Notes under the pieces: generated by a model | The model's database searches: none | Seen by the model: the letters and a program-made list of their open reading frames with translations, nothing else | What the model was told of the DNA's origin: nothing | In this document: one piece after another, positions 37,701 through 49,779 of the stretch | How the letters are laid out: every line of letters starts with the position of its first letter | Position numbering within the stretch: the first letter of the stretch is position 1 | Program-made: the position numbers and the translations under genes | Assembly: GCF_022539315.1 (NCBI RefSeq) | Contig: NC_066313.1 | Coordinates: 26,759,059 to 26,823,058, forward strand | DNA: 64,000 nt | DNA from: Serinus canaria | Taxonomy: Eukaryota > Chordata > Aves > Passeriformes > Fringillidae | Reading direction: 5' to 3'

Positions 37701-40700
37701 ACTCTTTCTTCTATTGCTCTGTGCTTATGCTGGCTTAAGTCTTCTAGCACTGACAGGCCCCAAACTGGTGCATCTCTATGTGCCTACTGACACATAAATG
37801 CAAATAGAAGGAGCAAAGGAAACTCAATGCCTCCCTAACCAGTGTAAAATAGGGGAAAACCCCAAGGTATATTGACTACATAGTACCATGTTAACTTACC
37901 AGGTGAGTCTGTCTCCTCATCTCAGCCTGTCATCTCCATCACCTCCACAACAGTATTCCTAAACTTGTTCAAGGGCCAACACTGAGCCAAACACAGCAAC
38001 TCAAGCTTGAGCAAGCACAAACTCTTCTCTCATGAGTCTTTATGCACATTCCACCTTTTAATCACAAAACACTGTTTTCTTTCTTCTTCTCCCATCCTTT
38101 TCTACATCTCTAACTCCTTTGCACCCATAGGTTTTCCCTTACTAAAGCTGCACTGTTACTGCTTGAGGGAAAGCACTTTTAAATCTTGCTTTCTCCCCCC
38201 AAAACCAGGCATAAAATGGTTTAGAAACCAGAAGGAGAACAATCTTTGAAGACATGAAAATCTTTCTATGTTTAAATTCAGCCACTGGAGAAAAACACTC
38301 AGGAAGAAAAGCGGAACAAGACACATTCCTCTTCTCCCATTCCCTGAATCCTTTGGCTCAGTAAGTAGGATGAAGGAATGAAGGTGATCAGAGTAGACAA
38401 GATATGAAGTTTCTCTGTCAGGATGCTCAGCACAGAAGGAATGTGTGTATTTTTCTGCTGCAAAAGCATCTGCCAAAAGCATAACACATTTCAGATAGAT
38501 TTGCTTTGTAATTAACCGCTTAAAGCCAAGGAAAGGGCATGCCTAATCCTAGGTCTAAACTCAGTTTCAAATTACAGCAAGACTTAAAAGCTGCTGAAAT
38601 ACCTGACCTTAGAAGCTTCTAGACACCTTTTACTAAGAGAACTTTCCTGAACTTGACTATTCCACAAAAAATTCAACTTTAGATGTCTAAAGTAGAGGGC
38701 TCAGAATATATGAACTGAAACAACTGGGGCTGTATGCCTAACTTTGTCAGACTGCTCATGCATTTCAGCATACAGTTTTTAATTACCTACTCACATGATG
38801 TTTCATACAAGGTGTTTCTCATTCCCAGTGACTGAGCACTGATTCAAAGTTTTATTTTATTCTCTTTGCTCAACACAGAGTCATATGATGAGACCCAGAG
38901 CTCAACCTGAAAACTGACTTTGTAGCCAGCTTTTCAAGGTGTTTATTGTTGTGACAATAAAGGGCTTTCACAATGCTGCAGTGGAGTGGCCCATTTCCCT
39001 AACCAACAGAATGAAGGCCACGAGATTTACTGAGGCCAAGAGATTAAAGGCAAAGGGCCAGCTTATCACAAACTCTCCTCTTGAAGTGTGCAAAAATGCT
39101 CCATAGCATGACTTTTCAGAATTATCTGTTCAAGGCAGTCTCCAGCTGCAGCTATGAGCATTCTGCACATCTGCTCCTCTGACTAAAAATTCCCACTCAT
39201 AATCTGAGGGAAGCACAATCCAAGCAAGGAAAACCTGTACAAAGTGGGACTCCCAACATAAAAAAAACCCACCAAACCCACTTTGTCAGAGTGATATTCA
39301 GTTGCTTCAAACAGGAGGCCACCTTTTTTCTTCCTACAATTTTCACTTAACTCCTTTACACACCTTCCTTTATTCAAAGATATTAAGAGGTCCTACAAAT
39401 AACTGCCCTCTTTCATCACACATTCCTCATTCACTCCCTGAGCAGATCCAGACAGAAAACCACAGGAAAGAAAATCTCTGTGGGAAGCAAAAAGACATTC
39501 AACTGAAAACTGTGTCTGCAAGAGCACTATACTGTTAAAAGAATCCCGTTCCAAGACACAGTTGTCAATTAAGAATTAGACACTTCTTATAAGAGACGAC
39601 CAAAAGTTCTGGACTGTTTATTTCTATCAAATTTCAGGAAGCTTCAGCATATTATTGAACTAGTTTAAAATGGAACTGAATGTTTTTAAAACACTTAAAT
39701 AATGTGGGGAAAAAGGGGGAGCAGCAAGTAGGAAACTGAATGCTGTCAATCAGATAGCATCAAGAAGAAGACTCCTGTCTAAAATACTGTTAGCATTTCC
39801 ACAGAGTCAGGAGTTCAGGCAGAAGGTCAGGAGAGGAAAGCAGGCTTAGAGAAGAGCAATATGGGTAATCAGAAATATATGCTATTACCTATCAGCAGCC
39901 TAACTTACTGAAGACTGTGATGGGTGCTCTTTGTTGCCAAGTCTCACAATACATACATACATGCTCTCCTGAAAGAAATCTAGAATAAGCACAGCAAGTG
40001 TTTTATGAGTGGCTAATAACAGCAAGTAATGTGGCACCAGGCAAAACTGAAAAAGGCCTTAGAGATCTAAGGATAAGCAAAAAAGGCTAAACCATCACAG
40101 GAATGAATGTTTTGTTCTTCCTAAAATCTTTGCATGCAGATGGTTTTAAGGACTTTTAGATTGTGCACATCACTTTCATTATTTTTTAAGCAAGACACCT
40201 CAACCATAACAGTGACTCTCCTGTATTAATATCCCCCTTCACCAGGATGACAATCTCTAATCCAATCTCAGGACCATGAACCTCAGCTGAGAGAGAAGAC
40301 TTCCTCTTGTACAGGCATTTCCTCTGCATGCCTGTACAAGAGAGGAAGAGTTCCCAGGCTGGCTGATTTTAATTGACTGTGATGACCTGAACCCAGGGTG
40401 TTTGACTCTGGCAGGAGCATTCTCCAGCCACCAACCTTCCCTTCTCTCCAGCTGTGTACCTACAGTAGCTCTCCCCACTCAGGGCTGCATTCTGCTCGTC
40501 TCTGCTCACCAAGTGCAGAGCCCAGGCTTTTGCTCCTTGAACTCAGCCCTGCAGCTCTTACCCAAAATACACCTCTGCCCTCCCAGCAGGAAAACCCTGC
40601 ATCCCCCATAAGCATTTATTCCTTGTCCATCTGCTTCTTTCTCCTCCTTCCCAGCCCTTCTCCTCCCAGCTGAGGAGCCTCAGTCAACTGCAGCCTTCTG

Positions 40701-41894
40701 TAACTGAGTGAGAGAACTGCAAAAGAACACAAATCTTCGCTCCTCTCCAACCTGCCTCCTCATTCAACTCTTCTTCCTGGCTTTTGCCTCCTTCCTTGCA
40801 CCTCCTAGATCCTTGCCTGTTCAACTGCAGCTTCTTTTCATCTTTCACTGAAATTTATTATGGTACTTGACCATTCTTAGAGAGACATTTCCTTTCCTAA
40901 AGACAAAAGGAGCACTGAAGATGCAAGGAATGAGACCCTGTGTCCATATATCAGCACCTCATCATTTCTGTGCTGGAAGAAACCCGGTGTAGCAGGGCAT
41001 CTGAAGAGCCAAACTCCATTTTTTTCCATGCATATGCAAGCATTCAGTGAGAGATGTAACTGGCTGGGTGCAGTGAAGCAGAAGACACTTAACCACAACC
41101 CCCCAGCTTTAAAGACACCATCCCATGAACACCTCCCCTGTCTCTAGTGCCAACACCAGACCAGCAGGAAAACGTGAGAACGGCATTCCTCAAAGAACAG
41201 GTTATTCAATCTTAACTCATTAGCCCACTCATTGAAAAACAACTCCTCCAATGGATCTGCTCGGCTATTTTAAGAACGCGTGAGTAAAACATGCACTGAA
41301 AGTTTCATCCCCAAAGGGCAGAGTTTGACGAAGTTTTAAGCACCTTAAGGCAGGATGGTAAAATAGGAGGTGCCATAGGAGGGCTCTGATAACGTTGCCA
41401 ACTCCATTAGCATTTACAGAGCTCCTCTTCGGCCAGAAAAGCGGGCCTGCATTTGTAAACTGGCAGTGTAGAAAACTACCATAACTACCGGCCCACAGAT
41501 CCCAAAGTTATCTGTGCTCGATATCGATCCCGGGAAACCACTGACAGCCAAGCTCCCGCTCCCGAGAGGTGGCTGGAGCTGCACCGGGCTCCTTTCTCAT
41601 TGGACAAACCAGCTGCGGGGCCGCGGTGTCAGGGCTTCCACAGCAGCTGCAGCAGAGCCTTGCCCCACGGACGGGGCCTCTCCGCACGGCCCGGGCACCG
41701 GGCGCCCGACGGCCGGGCCGGGCTGCGCCCGAGGGGCGGGGAGAGCCCGCGGGCGTCCTGGGCAGCGCCCGGCCCCCGCGGGGCCCCGCCCCTCGGCCCG
41801 TCCGTGCCCCCCGGGCCGGCTCAGCCGCGGCCTCGGCCCCGCCCCGGCGGCTCTTACTGTCCAGGTAGTGCTCCAGGTACATCCCCGCCGCCAT
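28799..41894 (-). CDS. ING4: Inhibitor of growth protein 4
   Basis: This is a nuclear chromatin reader of the HBO1 (KAT7)-JADE acetyltransferase complex; its PHD finger binds H3K4me3. Coding exons in transcript order: 41894-41858, 31085-31014, 30819-30653, 30441-30327, 30007-29899, 29663-29516, 29118-29057, 28838-28799. All junctions are GT/AG and in phase, giving exactly 249 codons plus TAA, the same length as the human protein. The order is [12 protein letters not shown]; the N-terminal ING dimerisation helices ([40 protein letters not shown]); a basic nuclear localisation stretch ([20 protein letters not shown]); then the PHD finger with ligands in CLC, GCDNPDC, WFHFAC and WFCPRC; then a QERKKK tail. 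Intron 1 is 10.8 kb and the other introns are short. It appears fully functional. Confidence 0.97.
30321..30340 (-). promoter_or_regulatory. ING4: Tandem 5' splice sites of ING4 exon 4, GC(N)7GT
   Basis: The exon 4 donor reads GGGCAAGAAGAGTGAGT on the transcript strand. A GT donor lies nine bases after a GC. This is the GC(N)7GT arrangement reported for wobble splicing of human ING4, which removes a few residues of the nuclear localisation stretch. I see the motif; its use in this species is inferred. Confidence 0.6.
34645..35245 (-). mobile_element. CR1 LINE 3' fragment (about 600 bp) in ING4 intron 1
   Basis: It begins with a diverged tail (CAGAATCACGGAATGAGTAAG, then CTGGAAGGGACC). It continues through antisense versions of the AKNFFH, CPLLDR-type and [18 protein letters not shown] parts of CR1 ORF2 up to about 35.24 kb. 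It is on the minus strand, the same orientation as ING4. Confidence 0.9.
40300..40348. other. Strong 49-base hairpin in ING4 intron 1
   Basis: CTTGTACAGGCAT at 40306-40318 is followed after 9 bases by its exact reverse complement at 40328-40340. After a 2-base bulge, the stem extends by six more pairs (40300-40305 with 40343-40348). The 19-bp stem can form on either strand. The loop is short for a classical microRNA precursor and the flanks do not pair further. No known RNA family is recognised. Confidence 0.7.
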
Positions 41895-42095
41895 CTTGGG
41901 CCCCACACACGGGCGCTTCCGGCGGGAAGCGGACGCGCGCGGCCCCCGGAAGCGGCGCTGCCCGGTTGCGAAGCCGCTTCCGCCCGCCTGCCCCGGCACT
42001 TCCGCCCCGGTCCCGCCGCCATTTCGGGCTCTGCGGGGCTGCCCCGGGCGGTCCCCGCGGAGGGCGGCGAGGGTCACCGGGGCCCCGGGTCATCG
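41500..42095 (-). promoter_or_regulatory. ING4: ING4 CpG-island promoter with ETS and YY1 sites
   Basis: This is a dense CpG block around the ING4 start at 41894. The start codon sits inside AAGATGGCGGC, a perfect YY1-type site (about 41885-41897). A second ATGGCGGCGGG on the minus strand lies near 42014-42026. At least four ETS-type GGAAG cores in CCGGAAG or ACTTCCG context lie between 41915 and 42010. No TATA box is seen. This is a typical housekeeping promoter architecture. Confidence 0.75.
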
Positions 42096-42099
42096 CTCC

Positions 42100-42440
42100 T
42101 ACGGGAAAAGGCTGAGGGAGCTGGGCCTCTTCAGCCCGAGAGGCTCAGACGACTGAGAGGGGACCCCATCCATGTCTCTAAGTATCTCTCCTCGGTGGTG
42201 CCAAGCACTAGGACAGAAAGTGATGCACAGCAAGTTCCACCTGAACGTGAGGAAGAACTTCTTCACTGTGCGGCTGGCTGAGCACTGGCACAGGTTGCTC
42301 AGAGAGGTTGTGGAGTCTCCCTTACTGGAGAACCCTCTGGAGGCAATCCTGCCATGTGCTGTGGGACGAATGACCCTGCTTGAGCAGGGGGGTTGGAGCA
42401 GTGACACACTGGGGTCCCTTCTAGCCTGGCCCATCCTGTG
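42100..42440 (+). mobile_element. CR1 LINE 3' fragment abutting the ING4 promoter
   Basis: The CR1 LRELGLFSPRGSDD and NVRKNFFTVRLAEHWHRLL segments are readable in part, followed by GVVESP-type and GLLEQGG tail sequence. The element is on the plus strand, divergent from ING4, and starts about 200 bases upstream of the ING4 start codon. The terminal 8-bp repeats are missing. Confidence 0.9.
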
Positions 42441-45400
42441 GTCTGGGCGAGGAAGCGCTGTTGACTTGTTACCGTGGTTTTCCATTCACCTCGTAATCCG
42501 CCAGTGCGGGGCAGCTGCTGCTGTGTCGTGAGCGGAGATGGATGGTCTCTGCTGTACGGGACTGGTACACCCTAACGCTTGTAACAGACTAACAAAGGCA
42601 ACTAAACATGTGACCGTGTTCTCTTTCTCTTCATGCCAGAACCACTTTTGTGACCATACGCCAGGAGCCACTTGAAGGTTTAGAGCCCCTCCCCAGCCGT
42701 CCTTTGCTACACTCACCGTGTGGTGATGTGAAGTCACGTGTGATTATGGAGGAACTGAGACAAAATTAACTTACTTCTGTTGATCCTTAGGTTCCAAGAT
42801 ATGCAGGATTGGTTTTTCAAGAGGTCAGTGCTCATTTAGCATCCAATACAGTTTATGAGCACTGAGTTTGGTTAATACTCCATTTCATCCACCTTTCTCC
42901 TGCCTACCCACCTACACCATCCTTTCTTGACAGTCTGTGTAATGACAGCCATCGCTCAGGATTGAATGCTCCCAGATTCTGGCCGTAAGGAGAAGTGATT
43001 AGATTTGTTTTTCTCTCTTTTCCTCCCAAAGATCTTCCAAGACACCATGCCTTTATCTATATGGATATACTAGGATTAAGTCTTTGAGCAGCCTGCACTG
43101 CAAGACTGAGGAGATGTTACATAAAGGAACTGCAGCTGTTTGAACTATGAACCATCTTGCCGTTAAACTACTGGGTTAATTCAGAGAGCCTCTGCGTTCT
43201 GATGATGGAGTTTTCCATTCCTCTTCCTTCATTTAAGTTATTTATGACATATTTTTAATTATTCAAAACACATTTCTTAGTCTTTTCAGTTCCCATGTGG
43301 AGCAGCTGGCTTCAGTTAGCTGAACATTATTGTTAAGCCCCTTTAAAATAGTTCAAAATTCTCGTAGAAAATGCCTTATACTCTTAATTAAGGGGAAGGA
43401 TGTGGCTGTTACATAAAAAAATAAAAATCTGCTCCCTATACCATGTCACAGTCCTAAACCAGAATCTCCCAAACACATCCTGCTCGGGGCTACCAAGTTC
43501 AATGGAGCTGATATTAAAAATCAGACATTCTTAGACATCACTAATTTGTTTAGGAGACCACCTGGGAACCCCATCTTATCCTCTAAGCCAAGGCTAGGAA
43601 GATGCCAGAAAGACAATCTCCCTCTGGACCTCTTGCCACCACAAATACAAGTGATAGGGCAAAGAAGAGGCACTTGCCTAAAATCTAAATGGCAAATCTC
43701 AGTAAAATGTACAAATGTGTCTCTAACGGCATGAACTGCCACTGTGAATTTGCAAAATAAAGGGGAGAGGCAGTTTTGTGTGCCTGTGTGGTCTCGCAGC
43801 AGTAGAAACTCAACCATTCCAGCAAAAACTAGCTCCTGAGCTCTGAGTCCCGGAAAGCTTGTTATTTTGCTTTCTTTACAAAGCTGAAGAAAGGGTTTGC
43901 ATTGCTCAGGGCTCCAGAAGCATCCTCACCAACAGAGGAAGTGTCAGCATGGCAGTTATTTGTTGAGAGGAGGAATATTTTTTAAGCACTTCTGCCTGTT
44001 GCAGTCCGAGCACAGGCGCAGATGGCTGTGCAGGAAGGCGCTTTCCCAGCTGAAACAAGCTCTGGAGACCCATTGATGTCTAACCCTCACCCAGCCTCAC
44101 ACGCTGATCCTTTGGCAAGTGCTGCAGGAACAAAGCCTCAGATGCTACCCCCTGTGGTTATCACACTCCTCCCCCTCACCCTGAGTTGCTGCTACAGCTC
44201 CATCCTGCAGTTAATCCTGGAGGTAGCTCCTGGTCTCACAGATGACCTGCAGGATAAGTGGTGCTGCCCAGGCCTCGTCACCTCCCACAGGGAAGCTGCA
44301 CGGCCTATGGAAGCAGTCTGCAGGAGTGGTTCTCAACCTTTATTGATCTACAGATGCCTGTGTTTTCCCTTGGAAATGTAAACATCTGCATACCAAATTC
44401 AAGCCTCCAGACTTTAGTTACCTTATAGACTTCTTAAATGTTGTCCAAGGACTGTGAGGAGAAGGCCAGTGCTTGGGAGGGATCCTCGTGCAGAACCCAG
44501 CAGGACAGCTGTAACTTCCAACCTGTGTTCAGTTACCTTTCTGCTGTTGAGGTATGTTCAGTTCTTCTCACTCTTTATCGTTCTCAGTTCAGAGGTCCCT
44601 GAACTTTTAATTTCCTGTCTTCAGGAAACACGAGAGGTACCCACACTTTGTTTTCACAAACGGCAAATGATTGATCTGCAGCACTTGGCCCCGAGAGGGT
44701 TAATTAGCTTTACAAATGAAAAAGGATGCCAAAGGCCACAAATTATAACTGTGTCCATGTTTCAGAAACATACCCTACTTTAGTAGCAAAACTAGGCGTA
44801 GACTCTAGTTCTTTGGTGTCACGATTTCTTTTCTTGCAGTTTTTTTTCCATTCATTACACAGACACTACATGAAATCGAAATGTTTGTTGGACCAAGTTA
44901 CTACATCTCTCTAGTACTTTGGTGTTCTACTATACAGAAACAAGAAACCATGCACACAAATTTAATCTGTTGTACCTGAAAGGACGATTGGACAGGTACC
45001 TATGTTGTAGTTAAGGAAGTGTACAGAGCAATTTCATTCTATGTTCTGAAACTGCACTAGTAAACTTGGGCAGCTTTCAGGTACATTACCTGCAAAATAT
45101 CAGAAGAAAATCCTAAACATGATATATATCCTTTAGTTGATATAAAGATGATAAAATAATCAATAAAAATATAGAAGACAGACAGAATCTCATAATTATA
45201 TTCTATATTAGGAAGAAAGTTGGATGATGTAGACACATCCATGAGGTAATGAAATATTACCTATTGCCAATGAGATTTAGGAAGATGTTTAGTTCTACCC
45301 ATTAAATAAAACATCCTAGAAGTTGCATAGCTAGAAACTGACAATCAGTAATTTGAAAAGAATTATCTGGTAAGCAGATGGAAGCAATGGGCTTTCTTTT

Positions 45401-45690
45401 CCAAACAACTTTGAAGTTCTGAATGTGTTCCAGACCAGCCAATACTTTTACTTAAAAAGTATTTGCAAAGCAAGTGGGCTCATCCAGGTTGCTCTAAGGC
45501 AGTTAACCTAACACTGATGTGGCAAAATCACAGTGGCATTGACAGGGCTTGCACTCAGCTAAGGTAAGAAACATACTGCTGCTTGTTTTAATTTGAAGGA
45601 AAAGACCTCCTTAAAAGAACTGGATATCCTTGTAGGGCAGTCTCAGTTTGGTGGCTGAAGATAGCCATCTAGGCCTAATGTAGCAAGACT
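42441..45690. other. Intergenic DNA upstream of ING4
   Basis: No exon is recognised. Near 44,320 the string CAGGAGTGGTTCTCAACCT resembles the terminal repeat of old hAT-type DNA transposons, but I could not find a convincing second end. Confidence 0.4.
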
Positions 45691-46030
45691 TTGACTGAAC
45701 ACTACACAGCTGGGTCACTGAAAGGGAAAAGAAAGGCAACAGATAAGAACTACAAGATGGAGCCAAACCTTATCGTGAGACACCTCAGCCAGCTCAATTT
45801 AATTCAGCTGTTTGGAAAGATGAATACAGACTTGATCATGGTCTGTAATTCATTACACAAGAAGAAAGACTTCTTATAGCAGAAGACTTTAATGTACTCA
45901 ACAAAGGCATAGCAAGGCCGTATAGATTAAAATAAAAAAAATGTAGTAATATAGAGTGGCAGTTTCAATGGCAGTGATAACTAACAAAAAAACTGTAATA
46001 AGGGACATGGCTGATTAACCATAAGGCTTT
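45690..46030 (+). mobile_element. Very old CR1-type LINE fragment
   Basis: The run from 'gccagctcaatttaattcagc' through 'cttgatcatggtctgtaa' to 'ttcttatagcagaagactttaatg' and 'aaaggcatagcaaggcc' follows, with many changes, the 3' coding end of the slowly decaying CR1 family common in turtles and crocodilians. The call rests on remembered consensus and the boundaries are loose. Confidence 0.5.
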
Positions 46031-47599
46031 AAATTATAAAAGTCTTAAGTCTTTCTTGAAGGTTTAACTGAATTATAGACCAGCAATACTATCATTAGTC
46101 ATGGCTGAGATCCTGTTACTGTTTGTGGGTGACTTTTCTAAATGATTCCAGCCTACATGATGTTTCCTTTTAAAGCAATGATAATTTGTAAAATCCAACT
46201 AAGAACAGAAAATCAGCTTGGAAAAGGACAAGAAGAAAAAGTGCTGTTGCCTTCCAGTAAAGATACAAGATGCAACTTAATACAGAACTCCAGAGTCATT
46301 GTCAAGTCTTCTTGGGTACAAACAGATAGAAACAAATGGATTGGCAGCACAATGAAAGTGCAGGGTCAAAGAATTCATGGAGCTGAAGCAGGACCATGGG
46401 ATCTTGTTAAGAGAATATTCCACTTTTGTGAGTGGGAGGTAAATAATTGAACTGTTGTTGGCTTGAGTGCACAAAGCTGCAGACTACAGAACCTCAGGCT
46501 TCATCTAAAGAAGGAAGAATTTTGTACAAGTTGATACATTTTGTGTCTCACAGGTAACTACTGCACTTTTTAAACCATCTGGAGCACTTCGATTTTGTTA
46601 AACCATGGGAATCCAAAGAGGAAGACCTAATCCAAACTCAAATAAGAGATAATGACGGTAAGGTATCTTCAATTATTTCCACATCAGCAACAGGACTGGG
46701 TAAACAGAGAAATTTTCATTGATAAGGAAAAAAAGGAGGCCCAGAATAAAGTGGCATTTCTGAAGCTCAATGGAAAAGTCCCTTAGAAAGAAATTAGTTT
46801 TTTCCTGGGCAACAGTAAAAGCCACAGGCTCAGCAGCAAACTGCACAAACACGAACAGTAACACTTTTGAAATGACTGGTAACAGGAATTGTACAGTCTC
46901 AAATACATATGGATGCCCATGCTAGGTATCAGATTTCAAGAAGGGAAAGGGTAGCAGACGTCAGAAAACAACACCTCAAACCAGGGACCAGGAAAAGCGA
47001 TTTCAAGCACCTTTAACATATAAAATGAAAAATCATTGCAAAGAATTTTAACTTGTGAGCCATTCCCTGGGGAATTTAACCAGTCAGCAAGGTATTACTC
47101 TGACTTTTAAAGCTTTCCCAGCTTAATTCAAGACACTGCACCCAACTCAAGTAATTTTTCAGACTTCAAGATGATGCATTCAAGATGAGAGAACAACTTG
47201 AGTAAAGCTGGCAGTTTTGTCCTGTCCATGTGGAACATGGACATGCAGAGGAGAGCCACAAGTAGTAATAAACCTGTGCTGAGTCTGATAACTTCCAAGG
47301 GGAGGAAAACTATCAACAGAGCTGTCCATGGGGAAAAAAGAAAGAAGGCAGAGGAACATGAATTAAACTCTCCTGTAAGAAGAAACATAACAGATGGAAA
47401 AGGTTAAGGCCAGACAGCAACCAATATAAATTAGACAAATAAAAATAGAGAAAATTCTTAAGAAAAGCTTTGGGACTAAAAAAACTAGTGGTAAAAGGAA
47501 AGAAATATTTTGCTCTTTCATACCTTTCAATCACAAAATAAAGAAAGAAATCTTATTAATAGTACTGATCTATGCTAGATAAAAATTGTGAAAATGCTA

Positions 47600-49125
47600 G
47601 TGACATGGAACAAGAGAAACCAGTCAAGAAATACTTCCAATTCCATCTAAAGAAAGGAACAGAATGTAGCAGTCATATGAAAATAGCAACTTCTATCTAG
47701 TACCATAGTATCAAAGTAGATGAGACAACACCTACAAGGGATGTATATTTTGAAATCATTAAAGAAACAGGAGGCCTGAAAGAGTTTAGTAACTAGCTCT
47801 CTAGGCTAGTGAATCTGATCTTTAAATTAAACTTGGAATATTAGACAAATACCTTAAGACACACATGACAGTACTCCCAAAAGGCAAATAAAATTACTCA
47901 GTGACAAATTATTGGGAAAACTGTAGAGATGAAGAATTAGTGGATGAAAAAATAAAACCTATAACACAAAGGTTTTACAAAATAGATTCTGTAGTAAAAA
48001 AAAAAAAGAAAAAAAAAAAAAAACAAACCCAAACCCTAATTTCATTCTTAGATGACATCATTAAACATTTGGTTTAACAAAGGGGACTGCATAGGTGCAA
48101 CATACTTAAATTTTTATAAGGCATTGACCTAGCACCATAAGTCAGAAAGATAAACTGTACATAATCAAATACTAAGAGGATTAAGAAATGCTCAGCCTAC
48201 AGGTCTCAAAAAAGAAAGCTAATGAGAAGTTGCATTCAATGCTTTTCAAGTCAGCAAGATGCAATATTGCATTTCAACCTGGATCTGAAAGTAAAAATAA
48301 CAACTGATACAGTTCAGGGGTGACAGAGCAATGAAAGCTGTGAGTAACCTGGTCCATCGGCCAGCCAGGTCCGTTCACACAGGCTGGACTTGGACACAGC
48401 CGCACGTGAAGCACCCAGGAAACAAGAACCCAGAGCATTCCTGTAGAGAAGGGAAAACACTATCATGGAAAGCCGAGACTTTGGATGATCAGACTTGACC
48501 AGACAAGCAGCCACTGTGAGCTCGTCTATGATGCTGTGAGAAGAGGAAAAACGCAGTCCTTTGCAGACTTAAGGCAAAGAGCCAGGGGGACCTCAACCAT
48601 GGCACTGGGGCTTCAACACAATTCCAAAATGAATTTGTTCATTAAATAATGAAAAAGTTGACAAGATGTAGAAAGAAAAGACAAGAATAATTCATGGACT
48701 GGAAGAAATCCCTTACAGTGGAAGATTTACAGAGTTCTATCTGTTTACCTTGTCAAAAAAGTGGATTGAGAAGATACATTAGAGTGTTTAAATAAATGCA
48801 AGTCTTGGGGGAAAAAGTCCCATTCAGACTCTCTGAATCAGAGAGATGAATGTTTCCAGAACTAGGAACCAGAAGCCAAAGCAAGGAGAAATCTGGATAA
48901 ATATTTAAGCAGTGAAAACATGAAGCCCTTGCAGCAGGCTACCAATGGATTTTGTGTCCCAGTGCCTCAAAATCAAGCCAATGCATTTTGTCAACACAGT
49001 TCAAATACTCATCAGTTCTTGGCTCAGTATAAATGGATTGAAATGTCACCTGTGAAATACAGGAGTCAAACCAGACAACTCCTTCTAGCCTAGCCTATGC
49101 AGCTACCAAGCACTCCACCTGTTTG
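47600..49125 (+). mobile_element. Very old CR1-type LINE, long 3' part
   Basis: Colinear traces of the ancient amniote CR1 body can be followed. A reverse-transcriptase region occurs at 47,960-48,140 ('caaaatagattctgtag', 'tttataaggcattgacctagcacca'). The EKLERVQ-type downstream segment occurs at 48,660-48,800 ('actggaagaaatcccttacag'). The end at 49,050-49,110 reads 'gaaatacaggagtcaaacc' then 'ccttctagcc', which resembles the conserved last 60 bases of that family. A poly-A run has been inserted or has expanded within it. No frame survives. Confidence 0.65.
47996..48023. repeat. Poly-A tract
   Basis: Twelve A residues, a G and then sixteen A residues lie in the middle of the old CR1 copy. 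It could be a slipped simple repeat or the remnant of a retroposed tail. Confidence 0.9.
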
Positions 49126-49759
49126 CAGCCAACCCTGGTGACTAAATGCAGAGAAAAAGGTTTCTGCCACAGGCTCCCCAGGTGCAGAGCTCCTCGCTTT
49201 CCTTGTGCAAACCGCAAAGTGCCAAAGGCAGGGATGTGCCGCCCTCGCACTGCGCCTGCCCGCACGGCCGCTCCAGACTCAGGGCAGCCAGAGGCTCCTG
49301 CAGGGATCGGCTGCAGGGGGAAGGAACACACGTCACAGGGGCAGGGTGCTCGCAGCAGCACCTTCAAGGAGCCTTTTACACCAATTTATTTCTATACAGG
49401 GTGGTTAAAAAAAATAAAATAGAAGCCCCTATTGGTTGTTCATACAGAAGTCTGGGATTCTATAGGCTTTGGGTGGGTGACTGATTTTAAAACCCAACAA
49501 CACATGCTTTTTCCCTTGCCTTCTCATTCTCTTCCAAGTCAGCCTCCATGATCCAAAGAAACTAATAAGTAACACACAAGACTAGCAGTCATGTGGACCA
49601 ATTAAAAAAAAAAGAGGAAGGAGAATTGAAGACGAAGAGAAAGGGAAAAACAAACAAAGATTGAAAATAAAAATTCGCCAGGATAATGCGTTTTATAAAC
49701 ACAGAGATAGAAACAGTTACAGCAAGGACAGAGCGGGCCAGGGGTGGGGAATAGATATT

Positions 49760-49779
49760 TATATATATATATATATATA
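49760..49779. repeat. (TA)10 microsatellite
   Basis: Ten uninterrupted TA units lie just past the expected ZNF384 cleavage site, in DNA that becomes AT-rich. Confidence 0.95.

Larger units (their letters stand above)
31086..41857 (-). other. ING4: ING4 intron 1 (10.8 kb)
   Basis: The intron separates the 12-codon first exon from the rest of the gene. It contains one long CR1 fragment (34.6-35.2 kb), a strong hairpin near 40.3 kb and pyrimidine-rich patches near 35.4 and 40.5 kb. I see no other exon or known RNA gene. Confidence 0.8.

Noticed and set aside
41514..42281. 255-codon plus-strand open frame across the ING4 promoter
   Set aside because: It is an Ala/Pro/Arg-rich frame of a CpG island that runs into CR1 sequence, so it is not a protein-coding gene.
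44320..44480. hAT-like terminal sequence GGTTCTCAACCT
   Set aside because: Only one end is recognisable and no partner repeat or target-site duplication was found, so no element is called.
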